Assembly (NCBI RefSeq): GCF_000143415.4
Contig: NW_003314314.1
Location: 555,443-619,442 of the forward strand
Direction of reading: 5' to 3'
DNA: 64,000 nucleotides
Source of the DNA: Selaginella moellendorffii
Lineage: Eukaryota > Streptophyta > Lycopodiopsida > Selaginellales > Selaginellaceae
The position numbers and the translations under genes are program-made. The notes under the pieces were generated by a model. The model was not told the origin of the DNA. It was given only the letters and a program-made list of their open reading frames with translations, and made no database searches. Shown here one piece after another: positions 1 to 10,599 of this stretch (positions are counted from its first letter, which is position 1; each line of letters opens with the position of its first letter).

Positions 1-1121
1 TCCGGATGGCTTACGCCAAGGAGGATCACTTGAGCGAGTTCCCGGCCTTCTTGACTTACCAGAGGAGCGGTGCGCGTTTTTCTTCTTTTCTTTCCTTGGA
101 AGATAAATCTTGGCTGTGACACTTTACTGGTTTTGCTCCTCCAGGATTGAACCTGATCATGCAGCCGCAGTCTGGAGAGACTTTGCCTGCTCCGCTGAAA
201 CGTTATATCCAAGCCCTCCTCAAGGTAGAGTTTCGTGATTGTTCAAAGCTCCGGGCCTTTTCTTTTCTTTGTCTTATGCTTGCGATCTTCCCAGGAAAAC
301 ATGGAAGGACCTTACGGCTCAGAGTGGCCAGCGGAGGAGAAAGTGAAGAAGCGGGAAATGGTTGCTTCCGAGGCTCGATACATAATTGTTCGGCAACTGG
401 TGGAGGATCCTGAAAAGCACGATGGACTCTGGAGAGACGGCGGTGACCCCGTGGTGTCTTTTGTGCAGTTTCGGTTCCTCATCGACGAGGAAATCCCGGT
501 GCTGTATGTGTACGAGCTGCAGCTCGAGAAGTGCGTCCAGAAGAAAGGCCTTGGAAAATTTCTCATGCAACTCCTCGAGCTGGTTGCGCGAAAGGTTCAG
601 TTCTCTCTCTTTTTTTTTTTATGGTCCTGGTGTTTCTCATAGAATTTTTCTCGTCCTTTTTACAACTTTCAATGCAGAACAACATGAAGGCAGTGCTTTT
701 AACCGTTCAGAAGAGAAATCTTGCGGCCATGGCCTTCTATTCCAAGCTGAAGTAAGCAAAGAAGTCTCTGGTTCCTCTCTCTCGAGCTTTTAATATTTTT
801 CCCATCCCCAGGTACGTGGTCTCCAGCATCTCGCCTTCAAGAGTCGATCCACTGGTAGTACTAAAAGTCTTAAAGATCATCAAACTTTCACATATAACGT
901 GCTGCTCTGTCCAGATTGGAGCTGAAAAGAACTACGAAATTTTGTGCAAGACGTTCGATCCAGAAGCGAAGGCAAAGCTGGAGGTACGTAAAATAAAACT
1001 CGATCGATCGATCGAAAACGCAGCGCTTTAGATGATTTCGTTCTCTCTTGGCCTAACGTTTTCTCTCTTTTTTCTGGCTCGTTCGTCGTTTGGTTTTGTC
1101 ATCTTCCAGGATGCAAGCTGA
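1..1121 (+). CDS. NAA40: N-alpha-acetyltransferase 40 (NatD), 5'-truncated by the window edge
   Basis: NatD acetylates the N-terminal serine of histones H4 and H2A, using acetyl-CoA. Seven exons can be joined in frame with GT-AG introns: 1-69, 145-224, 295-594, 678-751, 812-854, 915-983 and 1110-1121 (TGA). The product shows the family landmarks in order: a tryptophan segment (GSEWPAEEK), a VSFVQFRF strand, VLYVYELQLE, then the acetyl-CoA loop QKKGLGKFL (the R/Q-x-x-G-x-G/A motif), a strand with KAVLLTVQKRN and the C-terminal NYEIL segment. The order and spacing match animal NAA40 rather than generic GNAT proteins. The true N-terminus lies upstream of base 1. The last exon encodes only three residues, so the 3' end is the least certain part. 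Introns are mostly about 55-125 nt. Confidence 0.88.
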
Positions 1122-1481
1122 GATTCTTTTGCAGGGATTTGTAGCTATTCAAATTCAATATTCCATTTATTTTTCACTGTTTTCAACTTCGGATAAAGCG
1201 AGCGCCCGATCGTACATCCAACGGCCCAGAGTTGAGCTCATTGTCCGCGCGTCGATGCCGTCCATCTAGCCTGCTCCAATGCTGCCACGTGTGGAAGGTT
1301 TTGCGTAGGTGTGAGGTGACCGGGAGGAGCGTGTTGGCGCTCTAGCGCAATGCTGCCCCTCCTCTCTCGCGCGCGATCGCTCGATCACAGCGGAGAAGCT
1401 CCTCCGCGATCGCAGGTAAGTCTCTCGCCGCGACTCTAGGGTTTACAAATGCGCCAAATGCGGCGGCGTCGACAGTGATCG

Positions 1482-3097
1482 ATGAGGAAGGACCGCGTGC
1501 GCAGGATCGTCGCTCTTGTGATCGTGCTCAATCTCATCCAGCTCGGGTATTTCTTCCTCCACCGATCGATCGAGCAGCAAACTCCAGACAGGGATGAGCA
1601 GCTGCCGCCCAAGGCCAGAGTCCATTCCTACGTCGTCAAGAAATGGTCGCTGGTGGAATCCTACTCTCCATGGCTGCCGGCTGATCGAGGCTCCTCGCAT
1701 TCCTGCGAGGCCTTTTTCGGGAATGGATTCTCGGATTTGCGGAGAGTGGTGGATCATTCCGGGAGCTATGGAGGCTCGTTTCGCTGCTACCATAGCGACG
1801 CTCTCAAGACCTCGATCTGCGAGGGGACCAAGATGGTGATGCATGCATCGAGAATCTCCATGACCGCTGGAGGGGAGGAGATCGATGCGGTGATTGGAAG
1901 GGAGGAGCAGGAGGAGCTGCCAGTGTTCCAGGTGGGAGCTTTCGAGCTCCAAGTCCCGGACGAGGCGGATGGAAAGGCTTTGGTGGAGGGTGGTCGGCTG
2001 GACGAGGTGATCGCGAGAGGTCACGGTGGCAATCGCCATGGCTTGCGCTCCTTGGTGGAATCCATCCGGACGGTATCTTCCAAGAGCTCGCGCTGCTCCG
2101 AGGTAAGTTTTTCCATTTGTTCTTCTCTCGTCAACTTGTTGGGCTTTTGTTCTTCGTTTTTCCATTGTAGGTGATCACCAAGCCAACGCTGTTCGTCACG
2201 AGGTTCGAGTACGCCAATCTCTTCCACACCGTCACCGATTGGTATAGCTCCTACGCGAGCTCTCGCGTCGTTGGGCTGGAGGAGCGGCCGATGGTGGTGT
2301 TCTTGGATGGGCACTGCAAGGTAAAACGCGATCAACTCTTTCTTTCGCAGCTACAGTTATTTTTCTCTCTTTTCTTCCAGTCTCCCATGGACGATGGCTG
2401 GGAAGCGTTCTTCAGCGGTGTCAAATACGCCAAGCACTTTGGCGACAACGTTTGCTTCGACCGCGCCGTATTCGTGCCTCTGGGTTACGAGACAGCTCTC
2501 TTCAAGTTCCTGGGGACCGGCCTGGCCTGCACCGGCAGCTCGCCAGCGGAAGTGGACGCCTCCAAAACAGCAAGGCTCCGAGAGTTCGGCGAGATCTTCT
2601 CAGCAGCATTGTCGGGCAGCAATTCCACCGAAGAGAATCGCTCCGACGTGATACAGGTCCTACTCATCCGGCGAGAAGACTACTTGGCTCATCCCCGGCA
2701 CTCCGGAAAGCCGGAGTCGAGGCTGGCAAACGAAGAGGAGCTGTACAAGGCGATGGTGGATTGGGCCAGCAAAAGAAACAGCGCTGCTGGGGCTCGCAGG
2801 AAGATCACGATCTTCAACGGATTGTTTGCTCACATGAGACTGGCCGAGCAGATCAAAGCGGTGAAGTCTTCGTCGATAATCGTGGGAGTTCATGGAGCTG
2901 GGCTTACGCACATCGTGTTTGCGAGGCCGGGGACGTCGGTGGTGGAGATGCTGAGCCCGTTGTTTATGCGGCCACACTACATGTTTATCTCGCAGTGGAT
3001 GGGTTTGGATTACCACTCCATTGTCATGGACGACGCCACCGTGGATTGTAACCAGGTGCTTCGCCACCTTGATAAGGTCATGGCAAAACTTACGTGA
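1482..3097 (+). CDS. XYLT: Core N-glycan beta-1,2-xylosyltransferase (GT61 family)
   Basis: Transfers xylose from UDP-xylose to the core mannose of N-glycans in the Golgi, giving plant-type complex glycans. Three exons, 1482-2102, 2171-2320 and 2381-3097, join in frame to about 495 residues, close to the 534 of the Arabidopsis enzyme. Residues about 8-25 form one hydrophobic segment after a basic N-terminus, as expected for a type II Golgi protein. Diagnostic blocks are SCEAFFGNGF, RFEYANLFHTVTDWYS, the DGHC block, RREDYLAHPRH and the GT61 signature GVHGAGLTHIVFA. These match XYLT specifically, not the arabinosyl- or xylan-acting GT61 branches. The start is the first ATG before the membrane anchor. 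The introns (68 and 60 nt) are typical of this genome. Its intact state predicts core-xylosylated N-glycans. Confidence 0.93.
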
Positions 3098-3161
3098 AAA
3101 AAGATTTGTATGCTTCATGGTTTTATTGGTGCTTTGATACTTCTACAGGAGATACTATTGC

Positions 3162-3590
3162 CTATGGAAAATACCTTTTCTTGTCTTCCTCCTTGTGTTC
3201 TTGATCCATGGACTTCTTGTCCTCCTCCTCATCCTTGTGATCACCATCCATAGACTTTTGCTCTTCTTCCTCCTTGTGATCATGATCCATGGATTTCTTG
3301 CCATCCTGATCACCATACATAGACTTGTTCTTCTTGCAGAAGATATTGATGTTAATGTTGATGTTGTTATTGTTGTTGCTGTCCCCTCTGTGCTTGCCTC
3401 CCTCCCAATCATCCATATCTGCTGAAAGATTCACAAGTGAAGAATTGGATGCTGGCTCTACTGCTACTGAAACCCCATAAATCTCAGCTTCATCCAAGAG
3501 CTCCCTGGAACTACTTGAAGAAGGAGAAGAAGACAATGCAATCTGGAAAGTGGAAATCACAAGCACAAGAAACACCAAAACAGCCTTCAT
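3162..3590 (-). CDS. Small secreted protein with acidic, histidine-containing repeats
   Basis: Intronless, 142 residues, not a family I recognise. The N-terminus (MKAVLVFLVLVISTFQIALS) is a clear signal peptide, followed by a serine run. The middle has an Asn/Asn-Ile repeat. The C-terminal half holds about four imperfect 10-14 residue units starting K-S-M-(D/Y) followed by Asp/His and Glu/Lys runs (for example KSMDHDHKEEEE). The protein is strongly hydrophilic and probably extracellular. Clustered Asp, Glu and His could bind divalent metal or cell-wall polymers, but that is inference. A TATA-like sequence (CATATAAGG on the minus strand, near 3650-3660) lies about 60-70 bp upstream of the ATG. 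A shortened second copy sits just upstream at 3796-3945. Confidence 0.65.
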   Translation of the reverse strand: MKAVLVFLVLVISTFQIALSSSPSSSSSRELLDEAEIYGVSVAVEPASNSSLVNLSADMDDWEGGKHRGDSNNNNNINININIFCKKNKSMYGDQDGKKSMDHDHKEEEEQKSMDGDHKDEEEDKKSMDQEHKEEDKKRYFP

Positions 3591-3795
3591 GGTGAGCTTG
3601 ATTGAGCTGAGCTTAATGAATTGGTGATTAATGGCTGGAAGCTTGAGGCCTTATATGTATCTAAAGTATGCATGCTAGCAATTGCCATGTGTCCATGCAA
3701 TGCAATTATTCTATAGTAAAAGCTTCTCTATTGAAATTGACCACTTCCATCGCGGGAGATTTGCATCGCCACCCAACCCTAAATCAGCAAATGAT

Positions 3796-3945
3796 ATTAT
3801 TGGCGTTGCAATGGAAAATACTTTTTCTTGTGTTGTTCCTGTGCAGCAGATATGATTGTTGCTCCTTGTGCTGCCTCCTTCCTCCCTAATCATCCATCTC
3901 TGAAAGATTCACAAGATGCTGGCTCTCCAGTACAAGCAATTCCTT
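3796..3945 (-). pseudogene. Internally deleted duplicate of the acidic-repeat secreted protein gene
   Basis: Reads on the plus strand as a shortened version of 3160-3465. It has the gene's 3' end (TGGAAAATAC then TTTTCTTGT), then jumps to the segment around GCAGAAGATAT, the GTGCTTGCCTCCCTCCCAATCATCCAT block and AAAGATTCACAAG...GATGCTGGCTCT. The region coding for the K-S-M repeats and most of the Asn/Ile tract is missing. No signal-peptide-coding segment is apparent, so it is a relic of a tandem duplication. Confidence 0.75.
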
Positions 3946-4124
3946 TTTCTCTATTGATCCAATCGATCGATTGTTCTTTCCAGATTGCATTTCTTCTTCT
4001 TCTTCTTAGGAGCTCTTAGAAATTCTTGTGCGTGAAGCTGATGGCCTCAGATATATGTTTCAACTAGGGACATAAAACATTTGCAAGCTCCAAAAGAACA
4101 AGGACCACTTTTGCTTTTCCTCCC

Positions 4125-5992
4125 ATGGAGCGGTTCAGGCGCTATGACGAGCTGCGGGGATTCATCGGATCTCGAGTGGGCTCGAAGCGTAAGAGATCGC
4201 CCGGGAACATTTCACTTGAAGGTGCCAAAGCTGCGATTGAGGATCTTTTGAAGCTTAATGAAGTTGATCTCATGGATCCGAGCAAATCGACAGCCCTGCC
4301 GTATCCCGGTGTAGGTCGTGTGTATTCGTGTACGAGGCCGGAAGTAATTCTCGACTTCGTGGGTAGAAGGACTGTACGAGAGCTCCTCCTCCGGTGGTAC
4401 AGCTCTGATCATGACAACGTGATCTATGGGCCCAAGGGCGTTGGGAAGTCGTCCGACTTCAGAGCGCTCTTCTGCATACTCTTCGGCAAAGTTGGCATCG
4501 ACAACAAGGTGGCGGCTGGATTAATGCCGACAACAAAGAACGTGAAGAAGCGGCTAGTTTACCTTGTGGGCGAGATGCTCTTGATCAGTGAAACTGAAGC
4601 CATGAGAAACGGTTTGTTGTTTTCATTTCTGGCGGAGGACCCAGACACCGTGATATCTGCCATTCGAAAGCTTTCTTCTGTGGAAAATGTTATTGATTTC
4701 GTGGAGGCTCGTAAGCAGCAGGAGGAGTTCTACTTCTTCGTGGATGGTGGCGAGAAACTGGAGCCTTTGGACATTTTTCGGGAACCGGCCTGTGACTCCG
4801 GGCCGAAGAGCAACATTTCTCACAATTTGTACCGCCTGTTGTGTACTGGGAAGAGGGTATGGTGTTGCATATCTCACATTGTGCATGACCCTCTATTCTC
4901 TATTGTTCCACATCTTGAGTCGTTTGCTTATGCACAGAGGGGCTTCAGCTGGGTAAGCTTTTGATACTCTAATATTCTTGTCCATCTAACTGATAACGTC
5001 GTCACATATCCTATGACAGGTTGAGTATTTGACATACGCATCCAGGTGTGTCCTTGGAAAGCTTCAGTATCGGTTGGAAAGCATCGAATACCACACTGGG
5101 CTCGTACCCCTTTTTCTGGAGGTACTATGTGAGTGCTGTGTGCAATTCACGTTGGAATTGCTCGACTCGGAGATCATAAGTGGTGCCAGCCTCCGGGAAA
5201 CTATCGTCTTAACAGCATGCTTGGAACCAAGTGAAGAACAGATGGTGGAGCTGCTTAGTGAGGATGACAACTGGGACCAAGTTCTCCTGAGGTTTGCCCA
5301 GCACCGTGAGATTTCAGGGGTTCGCAGGATCGCGGAAGCTATTCGGCTTGAAGGCGAATGCCGTGATGCTGCCATGGCCTGTCTCGACTCATCTTACGTG
5401 CTGGACCCTGAGAATGGAGTCTACTGCTCCACCTTTATCAAGAGAATCTACACGAGGGTGGTACCTACCAAGGAAGAGAAAATTAAGCCTTACCGCGATG
5501 GAGCTTGGATGGAGTATGTGAGACGGCTTTTGGAATGTGAAAATGAGGAGATCAATTGGTCAGAATTTGGCTGGCTGTGCGAGGACGTCCTGGCAAATGT
5601 AATTCAAAAGAAGGGGCTCGTGCTCGGCGAACTGAAAATCTCCAGGAACGTCACCGTGGTGGACTTCAACATTGTTCCTTCCCGCCATGTTGAGACCATG
5701 TTGAAGATCACCCCCAACAATGGTTATTTCTACAAGCCGTCGGACGTGCGTTTTCCTTTCGTTGATGCGGTGGTGGCCTGGGTGGACAAGAACTCCCGTC
5801 TTCACATTGTGGCTCTCCAGTACACTGTCAATATCGACGAACACATCAAGTCCTGTTGGCAGTTTATGAGCTTGGAGTATCTGCGCACCTGGTTTCCAGA
5901 TATTGATAAGTTTGTAACCGCAGACAACGTTAAACTCCACTTCGTGTTTATGGGGTGTTCCTCCAAGCCCGAGGACCGTGTAGGGATGCAGA
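4125..5992 (+). pseudogene. Crinkler/RHS-type NTPase-nuclease gene, 5' part (split by a copia insertion)
   Basis: Exon 1 is 4125-4952 and exon 2 starts at 5020; both join in frame. The N-terminal half is a P-loop NTPase: Walker A GPKGVGKSS at about residue 103, and a hydrophobic strand ending in an acidic residue (FYFFVDGGEKL, about residue 205) as Walker B. The C-terminal part has a restriction-endonuclease-like core: an acidic helix (EFGWLCEDV), FPFVDAVVAW and ALQYTV, where Q-x-T replaces the usual E-x-K. This layout is that of Crinkler/RHS (CR) proteins, which combine a STAND-like NTPase with a nuclease domain and are known from trypanosomes, oomycetes, fungi and some plants. The reading frame now runs into the LTR and stops at 6006. 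The missing C-terminus lies beyond the retrotransposon. Whether the truncated form is active is unknown. Confidence 0.72.
5988..5992 (+). repeat. Target-site duplication GCAGA, left copy
   Basis: GCAGA directly precedes the left LTR and recurs at 10756-10760 directly after the right LTR. A 5-bp duplication is the normal product of Ty1/copia integrase. Confidence 0.92.
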
Positions 5993-6148
5993 TGATAGTT
6001 TTCTAGTTAAACGACACACTCTGTTTCCCCTAACCTACTGCCTTTTCATTTTCTCCATGTAAATATATACAAGTCTTGTGTCCGCTCATTTCAGCGTCCA
6101 CATAAATCTCTTGCCACCTTGGATTAGACTCCAGGCTGGCTATCTACA
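5993..6148 (-). repeat. Copia 3' LTR
   Basis: 156 bp, starts TGATAG and ends CTACA on the plus strand. It is the 3' LTR with respect to the minus-strand element. Its first bases supply the stop codon (6004-6006) that now ends the interrupted host reading frame. Confidence 0.93.
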
Positions 6149-6157
6149 CTCCCACTC
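6149..6157 (-). promoter_or_regulatory. Polypurine tract of the copia element
   Basis: Reads GAGTGGGAG on the minus strand directly upstream of the 3' LTR, the expected place for plus-strand DNA priming. Confidence 0.7.
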
Positions 6158-9100
6158 AGCCGTGAGAGTCTATAACGCTCATACCTTCACGATGTTGTTG
6201 AAACTTATCTTTGCTCAAAGCTTTTGTCATAATGTCTGCTGTCATCTGCTTCGTCGAAACATAGCTCAGCTGCACTCTGTTCGCTAGAACCTGCTCTCGA
6301 ATAAAATGTACCTTTATCTCGAAGTGTTTGGTGCGGCCATGGAACTTCGGATTTTTCGACAACTCGATCGCGCTTCGATTGTCACAAAACAAAGTCACTG
6401 GCTGCTGCACTGGAACACCAATCTGCTCCAGAAAATCTGTAAGCCACCTCGCTTCTTGAGCTGCTGTTGTTGCACCAATATATTCAGCTTCGGTGGATGA
6501 AAGTGCTGTGATTGCTTGTCGCTTGCTGCTCCAGCTGACAAGTCCACCTTCCAGGAAGAAAAGATATCCTGAGGTTGATCTTCTGGTATCCTTGTCGCCA
6601 GCCCAATCTGAGTCTGTAAAGCCGACAAGTTGCATACTCCTGGAGCTCCCACTGCTGCTAGACACACTGCTACTGCTTCTGTAGCTCAGTCGATATCCTG
6701 CTGTTCCTCGCAAATACCTGAAAATTCGTTTAACAGCGCTCCAATGCACTTCTCCTGGATTCTCAAGAAATCTTGAGACTGCTCCAACTGCAAATCCCAA
6801 GTCTGGTCTGGTACTGATGGCTAGATAAATAAGGCATCCAACTGCTTGTCGATATGGAACTCTCGCCATCACTGCTTTCTCCTCCTCAGAGTTGGGACTT
6901 TGCTCAATAGACAGCACAAGACCTGGATCCATTGGCGTTGCCACGGGCTTGCAATCTTGCATGTTGAACTTCTGCAAAATTTCTTCAACATAATGTGCTT
7001 GAGAGAGCTCGATGACTGCTGCTTCTCTGTCCCGAAGCACCTGGATCCCAAGGCAATAAGAAAGACGTCCAGTCGCGGAAATCTCAAACTGAGATAAAAA
7101 CTGTCGCTCAAAATAGCTGACGATTGTTGGCGGACGTGCTGCCATAATATTATCATCGACATATAGCGCTAAAATAGAAAATGCGTTTCCAGAGCGAAAA
7201 ATATACACGTTGCTATCCGCAAAAATCTTCTTAAAGCCAATGGAAGAAAGAAACCTGTCCATGTGCTCGTACCATGCTCTAGGAGACTGCTTTAAGCCAT
7301 ATAGTGCGCGCTTAAGTCGACATACTTTCTGCTCCTGTCCTGGAACAATAAATCCATCTGGCTGAGAAATATAGACTTCCTCCTTAAGCTCGCCATATAA
7401 GAACGCTGTCTTGATATCAAGCTGATGCACTTCCAGATCCCAATATGCTGCAAGACGTAGAATAATTCGTATAGAAGACATTTTTGCCACTGGCGAAAAA
7501 GTCTCAGAATAATCCACGCCAGGTACTTGACTAAATCCTCTCGCTACAAAGCGAGCTCGATATCTAGTCACTGCTCCAGTGGCATCCAATTTACGCTTGA
7601 ATATCCACTTGGTACTGACGATTTTCCTGCCTGGTGGAAGAGAAACAAGCTCCCAAACGTTGTTACGGATCAAGGAGTTGTACTCCTCCTGCATAGCGGC
7701 CTTCCACTGTCCTGCTTCTGGTGATTGAAGAGCTGCACAGACTGTGCGTGGTTCACGAGAAAACTGCTCCATCACCGACAGCAATTTAAGGCCGGAGTCT
7801 TGAGCATCCTGAGCTGCTTGCGATAAGTAGCTGACTCTCCCACTGCGTGTGATAGTCCGAAACGGTTTGCCGGGAATAATTGGATCTGCTTCTTGCTGGG
7901 ATCTTGCAGCCCCGGGAGTACTAGGCTGTGCTTGCGGCTGCCCTGGTGGAGACTCCTCCTCCTCTGGGTCATCAAACAAACCTGAAAAAATGAAGCCGTC
8001 ATCAAATGGCGTAACTGCTTCATCTTCTTGCTCCGGTGTGACAGGACTGGGCTCAAGTGGAGGCTGCTGCTCTGCTTCGACCTGCTGCTGAGGCTGAAGC
8101 TGCTGAACTCGCGGCTGCTGCTGGCCGTGCACTTGCGGCTGCGGCCCAGATGCCCTAGAAACGTCCTCTTCATAAAACAAAACATAGGATGGAGTCTCAG
8201 GATTTTTATAACGATGCTTGTAAAGAGAATTCTCATCAAACTTGACATCTCTGCTGATAAGAATTGATCTGGTGGCCATGTTGTAAAGACGATAAGCTTT
8301 AGTCTCGAGACAATAGCCAACCATGATGCAAGGAATGCTCTTCGGCTCCAATTTTCTGCGATGACTGTTAGAAACTTTCGCATAAGCTATGCATCCAAAA
8401 ACTCGTAGATGTCTCAAGCTGGCTTGCTTCCCGGTCCAAAGACGATAAGGAATATCTGCAAGAGGCTGGGTAGGCACTCGATTGCGAATATATGTGGCTG
8501 TATTAATCGCCTCGGCCCAGAACGATAGTGGCATTCCTGCGTGAATAAGCATGCTACGTGCACTCTCCATAAGAGTCCGGTTCATCCTTTCAGCAACTCC
8601 ATTTTGAGCAGGACTATCTGGAGCTGTAAACTGCTGCTGGATACCACTCTCATTGCACAGCTTCATAAAATTTCGTGACTTGTACTCGCCACCTCTGTCA
8701 CTGCGTAAGGTCTTGAGCTGCTTGCCAAGAAGATTTTCAGCAGAAGCCTTGTAAACTTTAAAGTGATCAAGAACTTCAGATTTCTTGGCCAAAAGTCTCA
8801 CGACTGTGTAGCGTGAGTAGTCATCGATGAATGTCAAAAAATACCTCATTCCACGATGACTTTGGACATGGAGAGGCCCACACACGTCTGTGTGAACGAG
8901 CTCAAGAGGCTGACTGCTCTTGGATTCTGAAAACTTTGGAAATGATGTGCGTGCTTGTTTTCCTAGCACACAAGCCTCACAAAATTCAAGCTTGCCTGTA
9001 AACTCGAATTCTTGTGCATGTGCTTGATCTCTGGACACTGCTTTGAGGGCGTCTTCATGCACATGGCCTAGACGCTCATGCCACAACTGGAGATTACTCG

Positions 9101-10574
9101 CTCGAGTTGAGAGCGCTCGATCTGGCTGCTTATCTGGAACAACCATAGTGGCGTCAAGTTTATAAAGTCCAGAATAGCGTTGTCCATAAGCCACTGCTTG
9201 ATCTGTCTTCTCGTCTCGCATAATAGCCTGCTTGGCATTAAAAATAAAATAGAAACCGTTGTCAGAAGCTGCACCGATTGAGAAAAGATGATACGCCAAG
9301 CCTGGAACAAAATACATGTTCCTGATATCTCGTAGCTCTCCTGAGGCCAGCTGTACTTGAACTGTGCCCACTGCTACAACTGAAAGAAGACTCTTGTCTC
9401 CTAAACCAACCTGCCTGCCTGTTGAAATTTTCCTGAGGTTCAGAAATGCTTCTCGCCTGCCTGTCATGTGCATATTTGCTGCTGTGTCCAGCCAGATCAC
9501 GTCTTGATCCTGCTGCTGAACAAACACAGGTTCTGGAATAGCTCTTACCATGAGAGCTCTTGACTGGTTTGTATAACCAGTCCTGGCGTTCTTTCTCCCC
9601 AATCCTCGAGGACGCCCTGCTAACCTGTCTCGGCATTCTCTGGCGTAGTGTCCAACCCGCTTACAATAATTGCACTCACCTTTACGCTCGCGTGAGTTGC
9701 TGTCTCCAACATTGCTAGCCCTGAAACTGCTCGCAGTGTTGCTCGCACCAGCCTTGAAACTGCTAGCGCTGCCTCCTTTACCTGGAGAATTCTTTGTTTG
9801 CTTTGAATTGACAAACAAAGCTGTGGTTGTGTTTGTATCTGCGGGTGTTTGGTCTTCGGCTGGTTCTTCTTCATTGATAAGAGCTGCTTGCATTTCAATG
9901 AAGGTTTTTGTTGAGTTCTTGAGCATAGTCTTCAGTGATTTGAATTCTGGGCGAACCAAAGCATTGAGAAGAACTGCTCGCTTATCATTCTCGGTGACTG
10001 CTTCACCTAGACTTGACAGCTGGGAGAGCACCGACTTCAGCCTTCCTAGAAAAGCTGCTGGAGTCTCGTCCGCTGCCATTTTTAAGCCAAAAAGTTTAGA
10101 CTTTAACTCAACCTTTGAAATCTCTGCACTAGCTTGGTTCCCGAATACGTTCTTCAAGGCTGTCCAGTTCTCTTCTGCGGTCTTCGTGATATCCAGGTGG
10201 TGGTGGTGCAATTTGCCCAAGCCAATCCCCATGGTGGAGACTGCCTTATCGTTTCTGACCTGCCACTCGTCTTCGTCGCTTGCCGCTGACTTCGGCTCTG
10301 TCCCTTGGACAATTCTGAGACAGTTGTCCCGGAGAAAGAGGAACGAAATTTCTTTCGCCCAATTCTCAAAATCTGTGCCTGTGAATAGAGGGATCGGTAT
10401 TGCCTTACTTGTGGTCATTTCTTCTACAATTTCCAGCACGCTCCAACCCTGATCTTGAATAAACTTCTCTAAAGCACGGATTTTTCCCTTCCTCTTCTTT
10501 TGCTGCAGTCGAGCAGTCACGCGATCTAGAGTCGCGTAGCCTTGCTGCTCGTTGCGTGGTCTTGTTTTGCCCAT
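6156..10574 (-). CDS. Copia gag-pol polyprotein (intact, 1472 residues)
   Basis: One open frame encodes all copia proteins in order. Gag of the UBN2 type covers about residues 50-240. A zinc knuckle C-x2-C-x4-H-x4-C (CNYCKRVGHYAREC) follows near 300. The protease has WLDTAANMHMTG, a DTA variant of the usual D-S/T-G. The pre-integrase zinc motif begins LWHERLGH. The integrase core has HTDVCGP, RSDRGGEY and NGVAERMNR (D, D, E). Reverse transcriptase has KWIFKRK and the catalytic YVDD. RNase H has FTDSDWAGD, SSTEAEY and FCDNRSA. Protease, integrase, reverse transcriptase, RNase H is the copia order. No stop or frameshift is present. The N-terminus starts soon after the primer site. This is the best preserved transposon protein in the window. 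Confidence 0.96.
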   Translation of the reverse strand: MGKTRPRNEQQGYATLDRVTARLQQKKRKGKIRALEKFIQDQGWSVLEIVEEMTTSKAIPIPLFTGTDFENWAKEISFLFLRDNCLRIVQGTEPKSAASDEDEWQVRNDKAVSTMGIGLGKLHHHHLDITKTAEENWTALKNVFGNQASAEISKVELKSKLFGLKMAADETPAAFLGRLKSVLSQLSSLGEAVTENDKRAVLLNALVRPEFKSLKTMLKNSTKTFIEMQAALINEEEPAEDQTPADTNTTTALFVNSKQTKNSPGKGGSASSFKAGASNTASSFRASNVGDSNSRERKGECNYCKRVGHYARECRDRLAGRPRGLGRKNARTGYTNQSRALMVRAIPEPVFVQQQDQDVIWLDTAANMHMTGRREAFLNLRKISTGRQVGLGDKSLLSVVAVGTVQVQLASGELRDIRNMYFVPGLAYHLFSIGAASDNGFYFIFNAKQAIMRDEKTDQAVAYGQRYSGLYKLDATMVVPDKQPDRALSTRASNLQLWHERLGHVHEDALKAVSRDQAHAQEFEFTGKLEFCEACVLGKQARTSFPKFSESKSSQPLELVHTDVCGPLHVQSHRGMRYFLTFIDDYSRYTVVRLLAKKSEVLDHFKVYKASAENLLGKQLKTLRSDRGGEYKSRNFMKLCNESGIQQQFTAPDSPAQNGVAERMNRTLMESARSMLIHAGMPLSFWAEAINTATYIRNRVPTQPLADIPYRLWTGKQASLRHLRVFGCIAYAKVSNSHRRKLEPKSIPCIMVGYCLETKAYRLYNMATRSILISRDVKFDENSLYKHRYKNPETPSYVLFYEEDVSRASGPQPQVHGQQQPRVQQLQPQQQVEAEQQPPLEPSPVTPEQEDEAVTPFDDGFIFSGLFDDPEEEESPPGQPQAQPSTPGAARSQQEADPIIPGKPFRTITRSGRVSYLSQAAQDAQDSGLKLLSVMEQFSREPRTVCAALQSPEAGQWKAAMQEEYNSLIRNNVWELVSLPPGRKIVSTKWIFKRKLDATGAVTRYRARFVARGFSQVPGVDYSETFSPVAKMSSIRIILRLAAYWDLEVHQLDIKTAFLYGELKEEVYISQPDGFIVPGQEQKVCRLKRALYGLKQSPRAWYEHMDRFLSSIGFKKIFADSNVYIFRSGNAFSILALYVDDNIMAARPPTIVSYFERQFLSQFEISATGRLSYCLGIQVLRDREAAVIELSQAHYVEEILQKFNMQDCKPVATPMDPGLVLSIEQSPNSEEEKAVMARVPYRQAVGCLIYLAISTRPDLGFAVGAVSRFLENPGEVHWSAVKRIFRYLRGTAGYRLSYRSSSSVSSSSGSSRSMQLVGFTDSDWAGDKDTRRSTSGYLFFLEGGLVSWSSKRQAITALSSTEAEYIGATTAAQEARWLTDFLEQIGVPVQQPVTLFCDNRSAIELSKNPKFHGRTKHFEIKVHFIREQVLANRVQLSYVSTKQMTADIMTKALSKDKFQQHREGMSVIDSHG

Positions 10575-10587
10575 GAGATCATCGACT

Positions 10588-10599
10588 GCTCCGATACCA
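10588..10599 (-). promoter_or_regulatory. Primer binding site (tRNA-Met type) of the copia element
   Basis: On the minus strand TGGTATCGGAGC follows directly after the 5' LTR. It resembles the usual plant TGGTATCAGAGC, complementary to the 3' end of initiator tRNA-Met. Confidence 0.85.

Noticed and set aside
9670-10452. 260-codon open frame antisense to copia gag
   Set aside because: Shadow of a highly constrained coding strand; no family features, and the sense frame is a clear gag.
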